Below, one piece after another: positions 26,429-37,137 of a stretch of DNA of 47,512 bases. Both the position numbers and the translations under genes were made by a program. This DNA comes from Flavobacterium sp. (GTDB taxonomy: Bacteria; Bacteroidota; Bacteroidia; Flavobacteriales; Flavobacteriaceae): positions 1 through 47,512 of the forward strand of contig JANXVF010000162.1 of the NCBI GenBank assembly GCA_025351785.1, in the 5' to 3' direction. The notes beneath the pieces were generated by a model. The model did not search any database and was not told where the DNA came from. It was given only the letters and a program-made list of their open reading frames with translations. Within the stretch, counting starts at the first letter, position 1, and each line of letters begins with the position of its first letter.

Positions 26429-27382
26429 ATGAGTTTAGAAATAGAAATTAAATTGCTAAAAATACCAGTTGTTAAACAACTTGTTTTAGCTACTCAAAAA
26501 ATAAAATTATCTTGGCTTGCAGGATTATCACTTTATGATTTGATAGAAAATTACATAGTAGGAATTGTTGATGGAGCCATTTCATATCGTGCTACAGCAA
26601 TTGCTTTTAGTTTTTTTATGGCTTTGTTTCCATTTGCATTATTTATTTTAAATCTTATTCCGTTTATTCCTATCGCAGGTTTTCAAGACGATTTTCTAAG
26701 TTTTGTGCAACAAAGTGTTCCGCCAACTACCTATGACGCTATTTTTAAAATCATAAACGATATTCTTCACAATAGTCATACGGGATTAATATCAACTGGA
26801 TTTTTTATGGCTATTTTTTTAATGGCAAATGGCGTAAATGCTATTCTGGGTGGCTTTGAAAGTTCGCAACACGTTATTCATAAACGCAAATATTTTAGAC
26901 AATATGTTGTTGCACTTGCAATGTCAATTTTGTTGTCGTTGATTTTGATTATTACGGTTGCCGCTATAGTAATTTTTGAAGTATTTATCCAAAAAACAAA
27001 AATTCAAGATGTTCTTTCAGACAAAATTCATTTGATAGAATATGGAAGATATGCATTTGTTATTGCAATGATTTTAATTACAACTTCTATTTTATTTCGA
27101 TACGGTATTAGCCAAAATCATAAAACTCCATTTATATCAATAGGTTCAGTTTTTACAACAATCTTAATTATTATTTCGTCTTATTTCTTCGGAATTTGGG
27201 TAGTTAAGTTTTCAAAATATAATGAACTTTATGGCTCCATTGGTACTTTATTAATCGTAATGTTTTACATTTGGATAAATTCTATAGTGCTACTTTTAGG
27301 ATTCGATTTAAATGCAACTATCAATAAAATTAAACGAACAGCTATTCAAAATGATATCAAAAACCTACAACCAATTGAATAG
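26429..27382 (+). CDS. YihY/BrkB-family inner-membrane protein
   Basis: 317 residues with about six transmembrane helices after a ~35-residue cytoplasmic N-terminus. The family signature is GAISYRATAIAFSFFMALFPFALF in and before the first helix, read here as GAISYRATAIAF then SFFMALFPFALF. Later helices include GLISTGFFMAIFLMANGVNA and the final LYGSIGTLLIVMFYIWIN. Once mislabelled ribonuclease BN; a transport or lipid-related role is suspected but not established for the family. The next gene starts inside its last 32 bases, and priA follows, so a three-gene operon is likely. Confidence 0.9.
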   Translation: MSLEIEIKLLKIPVVKQLVLATQKIKLSWLAGLSLYDLIENYIVGIVDGAISYRATAIAFSFFMALFPFALFILNLIPFIPIAGFQDDFLSFVQQSVPPTTYDAIFKIINDILHNSHTGLISTGFFMAIFLMANGVNAILGGFESSQHVIHKRKYFRQYVVALAMSILLSLILIITVAAIVIFEVFIQKTKIQDVLSDKIHLIEYGRYAFVIAMILITTSILFRYGISQNHKTPFISIGSVFTTILIIISSYFFGIWVVKFSKYNELYGSIGTLLIVMFYIWINSIVLLLGFDLNATINKIKRTAIQNDIKNLQPIE

Positions 27383-27800
27383 TAAATTTATTATAACACT
27401 AGTTTTATTTGTTCAAGTATGTTTTTCACAATCGGTTATCGGAAAATGGAAAACCATAGATGACGAAACAGGAAAACCAAAGGGAATCGTAGAGATTTAT
27501 GAAAAAGAAGAAAAAATTTATGGAAAAATTATCGAAATTCTAGAAGCCGAAAATCGCAATAAAAAATGCACTTTATGCTCGGGTGTTGATAAAAATAAGC
27601 CCATTTTAGGGTTAACTTTTATAAAAGGTTTGATAAAAGATGGCTCAGAATATAACGGCGGAAAAGTTTTAGATCCTAAAAATGGTAAACTTTACAAATG
27701 TTATATCACCCTTGACGAAAAAGATAAACTTAAAGTGCGTGGTTATATTGGGATTTCACTCTTTGGAAGAACTCAATATTGGTATCGAGTAAAATCTTAA
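27351..27800 (+). CDS. Secreted DUF2147 protein
   Basis: 149 residues from the ATG at 27351, overlapping the BrkB-family gene by 32 bases in another frame; a start at 27312 is rejected because it would place a charged stretch before the signal peptide (SKFIITLVLFVQVCFSQ). The mature part matches DUF2147: GKWKTIDDETGKPKGIVEIY, a CTLCSG pair of cysteines, and a Tyr/Trp-rich end (GRTQYWYRVK). DUF2147 is a lipocalin-like beta-barrel fold in solved members; its ligand is unknown. The overlap suggests translational coupling to the membrane protein. Confidence 0.88.
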   Translation: MISKTYNQLNSKFIITLVLFVQVCFSQSVIGKWKTIDDETGKPKGIVEIYEKEEKIYGKIIEILEAENRNKKCTLCSGVDKNKPILGLTFIKGLIKDGSEYNGGKVLDPKNGKLYKCYITLDEKDKLKVRGYIGISLFGRTQYWYRVKS

Positions 27801-27831
27801 TTTTTTTAAATTCAAATATTCCTGATTTTTA

Positions 27832-30279
27832 ATGAATTTTATTGAAGTAATTTTACCACTTTCGCTACCCAAAACGTTTACATATTTGGTTTCTGAAGCC
27901 GAATATAATTATATTAAGCTAGGAATGAGAGTGGCTGTTCCTTTTGGAAAAACTAAAATTTATACCGGTTTAGTGCTTACTAAACATCATGATCCGCCAA
28001 CTTTATATGAACCAAAAGAAATTCATCAAATTCTAGATGATAAACAAATTGTAAACGAATTTCAATTGCAACACTGGCAGTGGATTTCTTCCTATTATAT
28101 GTGCTCTATTGGAGAAGTTTTCCGTGGCGCGTTACCTACCGCTTTTTTATTAGAAAGCGAAACTATAATTGTATATAAACCTAATAATGAGGTTGAAAAA
28201 AATGATTTATCAGATGATGAATATTTAATTTATGAAGCACTTCAAAAACAAAATAATCTAAAAGTTCAGGATATTATTTCTATTTTAAGCAAGAAAAATA
28301 TTTTTCCAGTTATTCAAAAACTATTAAATAAAAATATACTTTTTTTGCAAGAAGAAATGCAAGACGAATATAAACCAAAACTAGTTCGTTATATTAAATT
28401 ACACGTAAACTATGTTTTACCCGAAAGTTGGCCGACTCTTTTAAGTATTATGAAAGCCAACAAACAAAAGGATTTGCTCCTTAATTATTTTCAGATTGTA
28501 GCACAAGATAAAAAACCAGTTCCCGTAAAATTATTAATTGAAAAAGCAAATTCAACGTCGTCTGTTTTAAAAGCCTTGATTGATAAAAATATTTTTGAAG
28601 AATATTTGATTCAAGAAGATCGTATAAATTTTGAAAAAAATAAAATTGAGAATAATTTAATGCTTAGCGTCGCCCAACAAAAAGCATTTTTGGAAATTAA
28701 AGAAAGTTTTGAAACCAAAGAAGTTTGTCTTTTGCATGGTGTCACTTCATCTGGCAAAACCGAAATTTATATAAAAACTATTGAAGATTATCTCAAATTA
28801 GGCAAACAAGTTTTGTATTTGTTGCCCGAAATTGCTTTAACAACTCAATTAGTTTCTAGATTGACGATGCATTTTGGCAATCTAGTTGCTGTTTTTCATT
28901 CTAAATATTCTAATAATGAACGAGTAGAGGTTTGGAATCAAGTTTTAGAAAATTCAGATAAAGCAAAAATTGTAGTAGGAGCAAGGTCGGCTGTTTTTTT
29001 ACCATTTAATAATTTAGGATTAATTATTATTGATGAAGAGCACGAACAAACTTTTAAACAACAAGATCCTGCACCCAGATATCATGCTCGAGATGTTGCA
29101 ATTGTTTTGGCAAATTTGCAAAAAGCAAAAGTTCTGCTAGGCTCGGCTACACCAAGTATTGAAACATTTTATAATACACAATTAGGTAAATTTGGGTTGG
29201 TCAGAATTTCTGAACGATTTGGAAAAGCTCCATTGCCCAAAGTCGAATTAGTTGATTTGAAAGAAAGCTATTTTCGAAAAAAAATGAATGGACATTTCAG
29301 CCAAACTTTGATAGAATCTATAACTGAAGCTTTAAATTTGAATGAGCAGATTATATTATTTCAAAACAGAAGAGGATTTTCGCCAGTTTTAGAATGTTTA
29401 ACTTGCGGTCATGTGCCACAATGTACAAATTGTGATGTGAGTTTGACGTATCATAAATTTAAAAATCAGTTGCGATGTCATTATTGTGGCTATGCGATTG
29501 CAAAACCTACAAATTGTCATGCTTGTTCGAGTACTGCTATTACTACCAAAGGATTTGGAACTGAACAAATTGAGTTAGAGTTAGCCTCATTATTTCCGAC
29601 AAAAAATATCAAGAGAATGGATCAAGACACAACTAGAGGTAAATATAGTTTTGAAAAATTAATAGATAGTTTTAAAAATCGAGAAATTGATATTTTAGTA
29701 GGAACACAAATGTTAGCCAAAGGATTAGATTTTGATAATGTTACTTTAGTAGCAATTCTAAATGCGGATACTATGTTGTATCATCCAGATTTTAGAGCTT
29801 TTGAAAGAAGTTTTCAAATGATGACTCAAGTTTCGGGTCGTGCTGGTCGTTCAAACAAGCTTGGAAAAGTTATTATTCAAACCTATAATGTAAATCATAA
29901 AATTATACAACAAGTTACTAATAATGATTATGAAGGCATGTATAAAGAGCAGTTATATGACCGAAAAATATATCATTATCCACCTTATTTTAGATTAATC
30001 AAAATTACTTTGAAACATAAAGATTATGATAAACTTAAAGAAGGGTCAATGTGGTTGTATCAAGTTTTACATCAAAATTTACAAATGCCAGTTCTAGGAC
30101 CAGAAGAACCTGTAATAAACAGAATTAGAAATGAATACATAAGAACTATAATGGTAAAAATTCCCCATAGTTCAGGTTTAATAAGCACAAAAAAAACTAT
30201 CCAGAAAATACTGAATAGTTTTGAAGTTATTTCGCAATATAGAGCGATTAAAGTTGTCGCAAACGTAGATTTTTATTAG
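27832..30279 (+). CDS. priA: Primosomal protein N' (replication restart helicase)
   Basis: An 815-residue superfamily 2 helicase that restarts collapsed replication forks. It has an N-terminal 3'-OH DNA-binding domain and winged helix (about 1-270), Walker A GVTSSGKT (303-310), Walker B DEEH (401-404), and a helicase C-terminal lobe (DILVGTQMLAKGLDF, QVSGRAGR). The cysteine-rich zinc insertion begins at Cys522 (CLTCGHVPQCTNC, then CHYC and CHAC), completing eight Cys. Length is slightly above the E. coli protein. Its last ~90 bases also contain, on the other strand, the terminator of the converging LytTR gene. Confidence 0.96.
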   Translation: MNFIEVILPLSLPKTFTYLVSEAEYNYIKLGMRVAVPFGKTKIYTGLVLTKHHDPPTLYEPKEIHQILDDKQIVNEFQLQHWQWISSYYMCSIGEVFRGALPTAFLLESETIIVYKPNNEVEKNDLSDDEYLIYEALQKQNNLKVQDIISILSKKNIFPVIQKLLNKNILFLQEEMQDEYKPKLVRYIKLHVNYVLPESWPTLLSIMKANKQKDLLLNYFQIVAQDKKPVPVKLLIEKANSTSSVLKALIDKNIFEEYLIQEDRINFEKNKIENNLMLSVAQQKAFLEIKESFETKEVCLLHGVTSSGKTEIYIKTIEDYLKLGKQVLYLLPEIALTTQLVSRLTMHFGNLVAVFHSKYSNNERVEVWNQVLENSDKAKIVVGARSAVFLPFNNLGLIIIDEEHEQTFKQQDPAPRYHARDVAIVLANLQKAKVLLGSATPSIETFYNTQLGKFGLVRISERFGKAPLPKVELVDLKESYFRKKMNGHFSQTLIESITEALNLNEQIILFQNRRGFSPVLECLTCGHVPQCTNCDVSLTYHKFKNQLRCHYCGYAIAKPTNCHACSSTAITTKGFGTEQIELELASLFPTKNIKRMDQDTTRGKYSFEKLIDSFKNREIDILVGTQMLAKGLDFDNVTLVAILNADTMLYHPDFRAFERSFQMMTQVSGRAGRSNKLGKVIIQTYNVNHKIIQQVTNNDYEGMYKEQLYDRKIYHYPPYFRLIKITLKHKDYDKLKEGSMWLYQVLHQNLQMPVLGPEEPVINRIRNEYIRTIMVKIPHSSGLISTKKTIQKILNSFEVISQYRAIKVVANVDFY
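30189..30222 (-). terminator. Terminator of the LytTR regulator gene, inside priA
   Basis: On the minus strand: AAAACTATTCAG, a six-base loop (TATTTT), CTGGATAGTTTT (11 of 12 pairs) and then a run of eight T with its start in the stem. It lies 63-96 bases past the LytTR stop codon and within the priA coding region on the opposite strand. In the plus direction there is no T run, so priA is not terminated here. Confidence 0.75.
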
Positions 30280-30284
30280 TAAAC

Positions 30285-30980
30285 TTATGCAATAGCTAGT
30301 GCTTTTATTAAATCTTCTTTTTTATTTCTACTCAAAGGAATTTTGGTAACACCAATTTCAGCAAACTTACTATTGAAACGCTCAACTTTATCAATATTTA
30401 TAATATAAGATTTATGCACTCTTATAAATTTATCTTTAGATAAATCATTTTCAAAGGATTTCATAGTAGATAAAACCAGATTTGTATCTTCCTCTGTAAC
30501 AACCTTTACATAGTCGCCATAAGCTTCAATCCATTTGATTTTGTTTGTAAAAACTTTAAGTTTTTTCAAATTGCTTTTAATGAAGATATGATCACCTTCA
30601 TCCTCCTGATTTTCACGTTTCATCATGTGAAAATCTAACGCTCTTTTAACAGATGCGTTAAAACGTTCCAATATAATTGGTTTTTGTAGGTAATCTGTAG
30701 CGTCATAATCAAATGCTTTCAAAGCATATTCTGCTTTTGAAGTAATGAAAATTACTTGAGGCTTAATTTTTAAACCGTCAATAAAATCAAAACCACTGAT
30801 TACGGGCATTTCTACATCTAGAAAAATTAAATCAACAGTATGTACTGTCATCGAATTTTTCGCTTCAATTGCATTAGAAAAATCTCCAATTAAATGTAAA
30901 TTGGGATGATTATTTACTAACTTTGCAATGACCATTCGCTGTAGCGAACTATCATCAACAACTACACAATTTAGTTTCAT
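30285..30980 (-). CDS. LytTR-family response regulator
   Basis: 231 residues: a receiver (about 1-118; acidic Asp9/Asp10, phospho-acceptor Asp55 in FLDVEMP, Thr80, Lys100) followed by a LytTR DNA-binding domain (about 135-231, with KIKWIEAYGDYVKV and FIRVHKSYIINIDKV). LytTR proteins bind short direct repeats and often control cell-surface or autolysis genes. No sensor kinase is next to it; LytS-type kinases in Bacteroidota are frequently unlinked. It has its own promoter at 31009 and a terminator within priA. Confidence 0.93.
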   Translation of the reverse strand: MKLNCVVVDDSSLQRMVIAKLVNNHPNLHLIGDFSNAIEAKNSMTVHTVDLIFLDVEMPVISGFDFIDGLKIKPQVIFITSKAEYALKAFDYDATDYLQKPIILERFNASVKRALDFHMMKRENQEDEGDHIFIKSNLKKLKVFTNKIKWIEAYGDYVKVVTEEDTNLVLSTMKSFENDLSKDKFIRVHKSYIINIDKVERFNSKFAEIGVTKIPLSRNKKEDLIKALAIA

Positions 30981-31008
30981 ATTTAGTATTATTATAGATT
31001 TGGTGATT

Positions 31009-31035
31009 CAAATGTAAAAATATTTTTTTAATCAA
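31009..31035 (-). promoter_or_regulatory. Promoter of the LytTR regulator gene
   Basis: Minus strand TTG (complement of 31033-31035), a 16-base spacer and TACATTTG (complement of 31009-31016). The expected leader is about 25 bases. Confidence 0.5.
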
Positions 31036-31087
31036 CCTAATGTTTATCGGCTTTTTTTGCATTTTGGCGATTAAAGTTTCTTTTCAC

Positions 31088-31117
31088 TTGTTTATTTTAA
31101 TAATTTGATTACTTTTG
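31088..31117 (+). promoter_or_regulatory. Promoter of rpsF-rpsR-rplI
   Basis: TTG at 31088-31090, a 19-base spacer and TACTTTTG at 31110-31117, a strong match. The transcript would start near 31122, giving a short leader of about 26 bases before the rpsF ATG at 31148, with no room for a large leader RNA. Confidence 0.7.
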
Positions 31118-31147
31118 CACTCAATTTCATTTTTTAAAATAATATAT

Positions 31148-31489
31148 ATGAATCATTACGAAACTGTTTTCATTTTAAATCCCGTTTTATCTGATGTTCA
31201 GGTAAAGGAAACAGTAAGCAAATTTGAAGATTTTCTTACTGCTAAAGGAGCAAAAATGGTATCAAAAGAGGATTGGGGCTTAAAAAAATTAGCTTACGAA
31301 ATCCAAAACAAGAAAAGTGGTTTTTACCATTTATTCGAATTTCAGGTAGAGCCAGAAGCATTAATTGCTTTTGAAACCGAATTTAGAAGAGACGAACGAG
31401 TTATGCGTTTCCTTACTGTTAGTTTGGATAAACATGCAATTTCTTGGGCAGAAAGAAGAAGAGACAAATTTAAAGCAACTAAAGCGTAA
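31148..31489 (+). CDS. rpsF: 30S ribosomal protein S6
   Basis: 113 residues, a typical S6 ([58 protein letters not shown]). It pairs with S18 on the small-subunit platform. The ATG at 31148 is chosen because a start at 31115 would lie inside the -7 box. First gene of the rpsF-rpsR-rplI operon, a conserved order; rpsR begins 5 bases after. Confidence 0.97.
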   Translation: MNHYETVFILNPVLSDVQVKETVSKFEDFLTAKGAKMVSKEDWGLKKLAYEIQNKKSGFYHLFEFQVEPEALIAFETEFRRDERVMRFLTVSLDKHAISWAERRRDKFKATKA

Positions 31490-31494
31490 TTATT

Positions 31495-31791
31495 ATGGCT
31501 ACACTACAACAATCAGCTTCAGGAAAAAAAGATGGAGATATCAGATATTTAACTCCTTTAAACATTGAAACAAATAAGACTAAAAAATATTGTCGTTTCA
31601 AAAAGTCTGGAATTAAATACATAGACTATAAAGACGCAGATTTTTTATTGAAATTTGTTAATGAACAAGGTAAAATTTTACCACGTCGATTAACAGGAAC
31701 TTCTTTAAAATACCAAAGAAAAGTTTCAGTAGCTGTAAAAAGAGCTAGACACTTAGCTTTAATGCCATACGTGGCCGATTTATTAAAATAA
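31495..31791 (+). CDS. rpsR: 30S ribosomal protein S18
   Basis: 98 residues. The core is typical S18 ([48 protein letters not shown]). The N-terminal ~28 residues ([20 protein letters not shown]) are longer than in E. coli and usual for Flavobacteria. It binds S6. The 68-base spacer to rplI is longer than the rpsF-rpsR gap and holds an RNA structure. Confidence 0.97.
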   Translation: MATLQQSASGKKDGDIRYLTPLNIETNKTKKYCRFKKSGIKYIDYKDADFLLKFVNEQGKILPRRLTGTSLKYQRKVSVAVKRARHLALMPYVADLLK

Positions 31792-31805
31792 TTAATTAAT
31801 TTAGA

Positions 31806-31859
31806 GTTGTTGTTTCGTTAAATAATAACGAGACTAACTTCTATAACAAGGACAACAAC
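31806..31859 (+). promoter_or_regulatory. Structured RNA spacer at the rplI start
   Basis: GTTGTTGT (31806-31813) is fully complementary to ACAACAAC (31852-31859), whose last base adjoins the rplI ATG. Inside this is a second perfect hairpin, TCGTTA / TAACGA with an AATAA loop (31815-31831). When folded, the outer stem touches the start codon, so it could limit rplI translation or mark an mRNA processing site. I know of no named motif matching it. Confidence 0.45.
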
Positions 31860-32300
31860 ATGGAACTTATATTAAAACAAGACGTTCAAAACGTAGGCTT
31901 TAAAGATGATGTAGTAACGGTAAAAGCTGGTTACGGAAGAAATTTCCTAATACCACAAGGTTTTGCACATTTAGCAACTTCGTCAGCTAAGAAAGTTTTA
32001 GCAGAAAATTTAAAACAAAGAGCACATAAAGAAGCTAAAGTTGTAAATGATGCAAAAGATTTAGCTACAAAACTTAAAGCAATTGAAATTAAAATAACAT
32101 CAAAAGCAGGAGGCGAAAAGTTGTTTGGGTCAGTAACCAACAGCGATATAGCAACTGCATTAGATAAAGCTGGTCATTCTATAGATAGAAAATTTATTAC
32201 TAGCGGTATTATTAAAAGAACAGGAAAATATACAGCATCTGTAAGATTACACAGAGACGTAGTTGTAGAATTACCATACGAAATTTTAGCAGAAGTTTAA
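31860..32300 (+). CDS. rplI: 50S ribosomal protein L9
   Basis: 146 residues with the standard L9 layout: N-terminal RNA-binding domain (MELILKQDVQNVGFKDDVVT, VKAGYGRNFLIPQGFA), a long connecting helix (Lys/Ala-rich, about 40-75) and the C-terminal domain (GGEKLFGSVTNSDIATAL). L9 helps keep the reading frame. Last gene of the operon, followed by a hairpin terminator at 32321. Confidence 0.97.
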   Translation: MELILKQDVQNVGFKDDVVTVKAGYGRNFLIPQGFAHLATSSAKKVLAENLKQRAHKEAKVVNDAKDLATKLKAIEIKITSKAGGEKLFGSVTNSDIATALDKAGHSIDRKFITSGIIKRTGKYTASVRLHRDVVVELPYEILAEV

Positions 32301-32320
32301 AATTTCATTTTTTTATTATG

Positions 32321-32347
32321 AATCCCGATGCAAGTCGGGATTTTTTT
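32321..32347 (+). terminator. Terminator of the rpsF-rpsR-rplI operon
   Basis: AATCCCGAT, a GCAA tetraloop and GTCGGGATT, running into a T run to 32347: eight to nine pairs including one T-G. Confidence 0.88.
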
Positions 32348-32350
32348 ATT

Positions 32351-32471
32351 TAGCCACCAAGATGCAAAGGCTCAAAGGTTTTAATAAATTTAATATTTAT
32401 TCTTTATATCCTTGTTTTGTTTGGTGGAACAATTATACAAAAATAATTTAGTGACTTAGTGTCTTAGTGGC
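32351..32471 (+). repeat. REP-like interspersed repeat, inverted ends (copy B)
   Basis: The left end GCCACCAAGATGCAAAGG (from 32353) is inverted with the right end at 32451-32471, whose complement reads GCCACTAAGACACTAAGTCAC. An inner arm at 32410-32427 (complement CCACCAAACAAAACAAGG) matches the left end even better. The heptad-like CACTAAG rhythm is a pattern I recognise between genes in Bacteroidota genomes. It ends 8 bases before the DUF6495 start codon, so it supplies that gene's leader. Confidence 0.6.
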
Positions 32472-32478
32472 AAAAATC

Positions 32479-32952
32479 ATGAAATATAAAAGACTTACAA
32501 AAGAACAACAAGAAGCTTTATATCAAGAATTTTCAACTTTTTTAGCATCTCAAGCAATTGACAAAAAAGAATGGGATGAAATTAAACTTAATAATCCAAA
32601 AGTTGCAGAGCAAGAATTAGATATTTTTTCAGATTTAATTTGGGAAGGTGTTTTAAAAGGTGCTAAATTTTTAGAACATTTTTCTAAAAATCATATCTTT
32701 CTTTTTCATTGTCAAGAGTTACAATTGCGGTCAATAATTTTAAAATCTTTAGACAAAAATGTAGATTTTTTAAATAAAGTTGGTCTTCAATGGCTTAGTG
32801 ATAACATGTTTACAGATAATGTAGAAATAATTATTGGGAAAAAAGAGTACGAAAATGAAAGAAACGAATCAATTTTTAAATTGATACATGAAGGAGCAAT
32901 ATTAAGCGATGGTCAGTTGTACAATCAAATCCATGGAATAGTAAATCCGTAA
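32479..32952 (+). CDS. DUF6495-family protein
   Basis: 157 residues from the ATG at 32479 (MKYKRLTKEQQEALYQEF). A GTG at 32467 is rejected: it lies in the repeat. The protein is soluble and mostly helical, conserved in Flavobacteria: LASQAIDKKEWDEIK, DIFSDLIWEGVLKGAKFLEH, and IHEGAILSDGQLYNQI at the end. No catalytic motif recognised and function unknown; the family assignment is from memory. It stands alone between a repeat and the ligA -7 box. Confidence 0.75.
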   Translation: MKYKRLTKEQQEALYQEFSTFLASQAIDKKEWDEIKLNNPKVAEQELDIFSDLIWEGVLKGAKFLEHFSKNHIFLFHCQELQLRSIILKSLDKNVDFLNKVGLQWLSDNMFTDNVEIIIGKKEYENERNESIFKLIHEGAILSDGQLYNQIHGIVNP

Positions 32953-33002
32953 TGTTTTGTATATTGTTTCGTCAAAGATGATTTAAAATTCTTTTTAATA
33001 TT

Positions 33003-33010
33003 TATATTTG
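33003..33010 (+). promoter_or_regulatory. -7 box for ligA
   Basis: TATATTTG, a full TAnnTTTG match, 32 bases before the ligA ATG. No TTG at the expected distance. Confidence 0.45.
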
Positions 33011-33024
33011 ATGAAGTTTAATAA

Positions 33025-35713
<2,689 letters not shown>

Positions 35714-36415
35714 ATGTTAAATAAAATTTACATAAAACAATTTTCAAATAATATTAAATTAATTCAATTTTTAAATTTTTTATATTTCATAGTTACTCTT
35801 CTTGGATTGATTTCAGAGTACTATCATTTTTTAACTATCATTTCAATTATTAAGATATTTCATATTCCAATACTTGTTTTGTTGTACCTTCTAAAATCAA
35901 ATAATATTTCTAGGGTATATATTTCAGCATTATTTTTTAACTGGTTAATTTATTTTTTCTTTGGGTTGCACGATACAAAAATTTTATACACCGCATCAAT
36001 ATTATTTGTTTTTTGCAGAATTTTATTTTTAGTAGTAATATATAAAACATTAAATTTTAAAAGTGTTCTTCCTTATTTAATGGGTTGTATACCTTTTCTT
36101 TTTTTATTTTTAAGTTTGATAAATCTTATATTTGTGAGTTTAAATAAAGGAGAATTTTATATGACTCTTGTTCATAGCTCAATAATGACGCTCTTTGGTG
36201 GGTTTGCACTTAGTAATTTTATTCTAAAAAATGATATAAGTTCAAAATTTCTCATGTTGAGTTCATTATTTTTTTCAATAAATTTAATTACAATTGGAAT
36301 TAAATTTTATTTTATAGACTATAATATTTTGAAACCTTTTACCTATTTATTTTTTGTTTTAGGTCAATACACATTTTATAAATTTTTAATTCTTTCAAAT
36401 AAAATTCATACTTAA
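35714..36415 (+). CDS. YhhN-like membrane protein, second of three
   Basis: 233 residues with about seven to eight membrane helices. It is a paralogue of the next gene by the shared block HSSIMTLFGGFALSNFILKN and the ending FYKFLILSNK. It lacks both Lys-Pro (position reads FHIPILVLL) and Gly-Asp (WLIYFFFGLHD), so if the family is an enzyme this copy is probably inactive or altered. Its ATG follows the previous stop with no gap, a sign of coupled translation. Confidence 0.7.
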   Translation: MLNKIYIKQFSNNIKLIQFLNFLYFIVTLLGLISEYYHFLTIISIIKIFHIPILVLLYLLKSNNISRVYISALFFNWLIYFFFGLHDTKILYTASILFVFCRILFLVVIYKTLNFKSVLPYLMGCIPFLFLFLSLINLIFVSLNKGEFYMTLVHSSIMTLFGGFALSNFILKNDISSKFLMLSSLFFSINLITIGIKFYFIDYNILKPFTYLFFVLGQYTFYKFLILSNKIHT

Positions 36416-36450
36416 ACATTAAGTTTTAAATTAATTAAGATGTTTTATCT

Positions 36451-37137
36451 ATGCTACAAAAATTAAAACATATTTATTTTAAAGGCTTTTTTATTTCATT
36501 TTTTCTGATAGCAATATCAGAAATTATTGCTGAATTTTTTTCATATAATCCTATTATTTATGTAACTAAACCTTTAATCCCGTTAAGTTTAATGCTACTA
36601 TATTGGATGTCATCCTGTGTAAAAAGTAAATTATTTATCGCCATATTGTTGTGTTCTGCTATTACAAATTTATTTTTTATTCCACATACATCAAAAATGT
36701 TACTCTACGGAGTGATGAGTTTTACAGTTTTAAGATTATTAATGTTAGTTCTTATCTTAAAATTGGTAAAAGTTCGAAATCTATTCCTTTTTTTTACAGC
36801 AACTTTGCTATTTTTAGGAATATTTACTTATCTATATTTAGAGTCAAATGCTCCATCAGATTCAACTTTATTATTGATTTTTCATAATTTTATGATATCA
36901 ATTTTTGGCGGCGTAGCTTTATCTAATTATATAAAAAATGATAATCAGCAAAATTCATATTTATTAATTTGCTATTTACTGTTTATGGGATTGCAGTTAA
37001 TAATATTTGTAGAAAAATATTCGTTGCAAAATTCAAATAATACTATTTTAAGACCTATTGCAATGATTTTAAATATTTTAGCTTTTTATTCTTTTTATAA
37101 ATTTGTTGTATTTTCTGAAAATATTAAACAACAATAA
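36451..37137 (+). CDS. YhhN-like membrane protein, third of three
   Basis: 228 residues with about seven to eight membrane helices. It keeps the Lys-Pro (VTKPLIPLSLMLLYW) but has Asn/Phe where the Gly-Asp would be (AITNLFFIPH). The block HNFMISIFGGVALSNYIKN is shared with the second copy. It follows by 35 bases, so all three are probably one transcript with ligA. Its end overlaps the converging metallophosphatase gene by 14 bases. Confidence 0.7.
   Translation: MLQKLKHIYFKGFFISFFLIAISEIIAEFFSYNPIIYVTKPLIPLSLMLLYWMSSCVKSKLFIAILLCSAITNLFFIPHTSKMLLYGVMSFTVLRLLMLVLILKLVKVRNLFLFFTATLLFLGIFTYLYLESNAPSDSTLLLIFHNFMISIFGGVALSNYIKNDNQQNSYLLICYLLFMGLQLIIFVEKYSLQNSNNTILRPIAMILNILAFYSFYKFVVFSENIKQQ

Noticed and set aside
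36651..36887. Plus-strand 78-codon frame inside the third YhhN-like gene
   Set aside because: Out-of-frame shadow; the main frame encodes regular membrane helices and is conserved with its paralogue.
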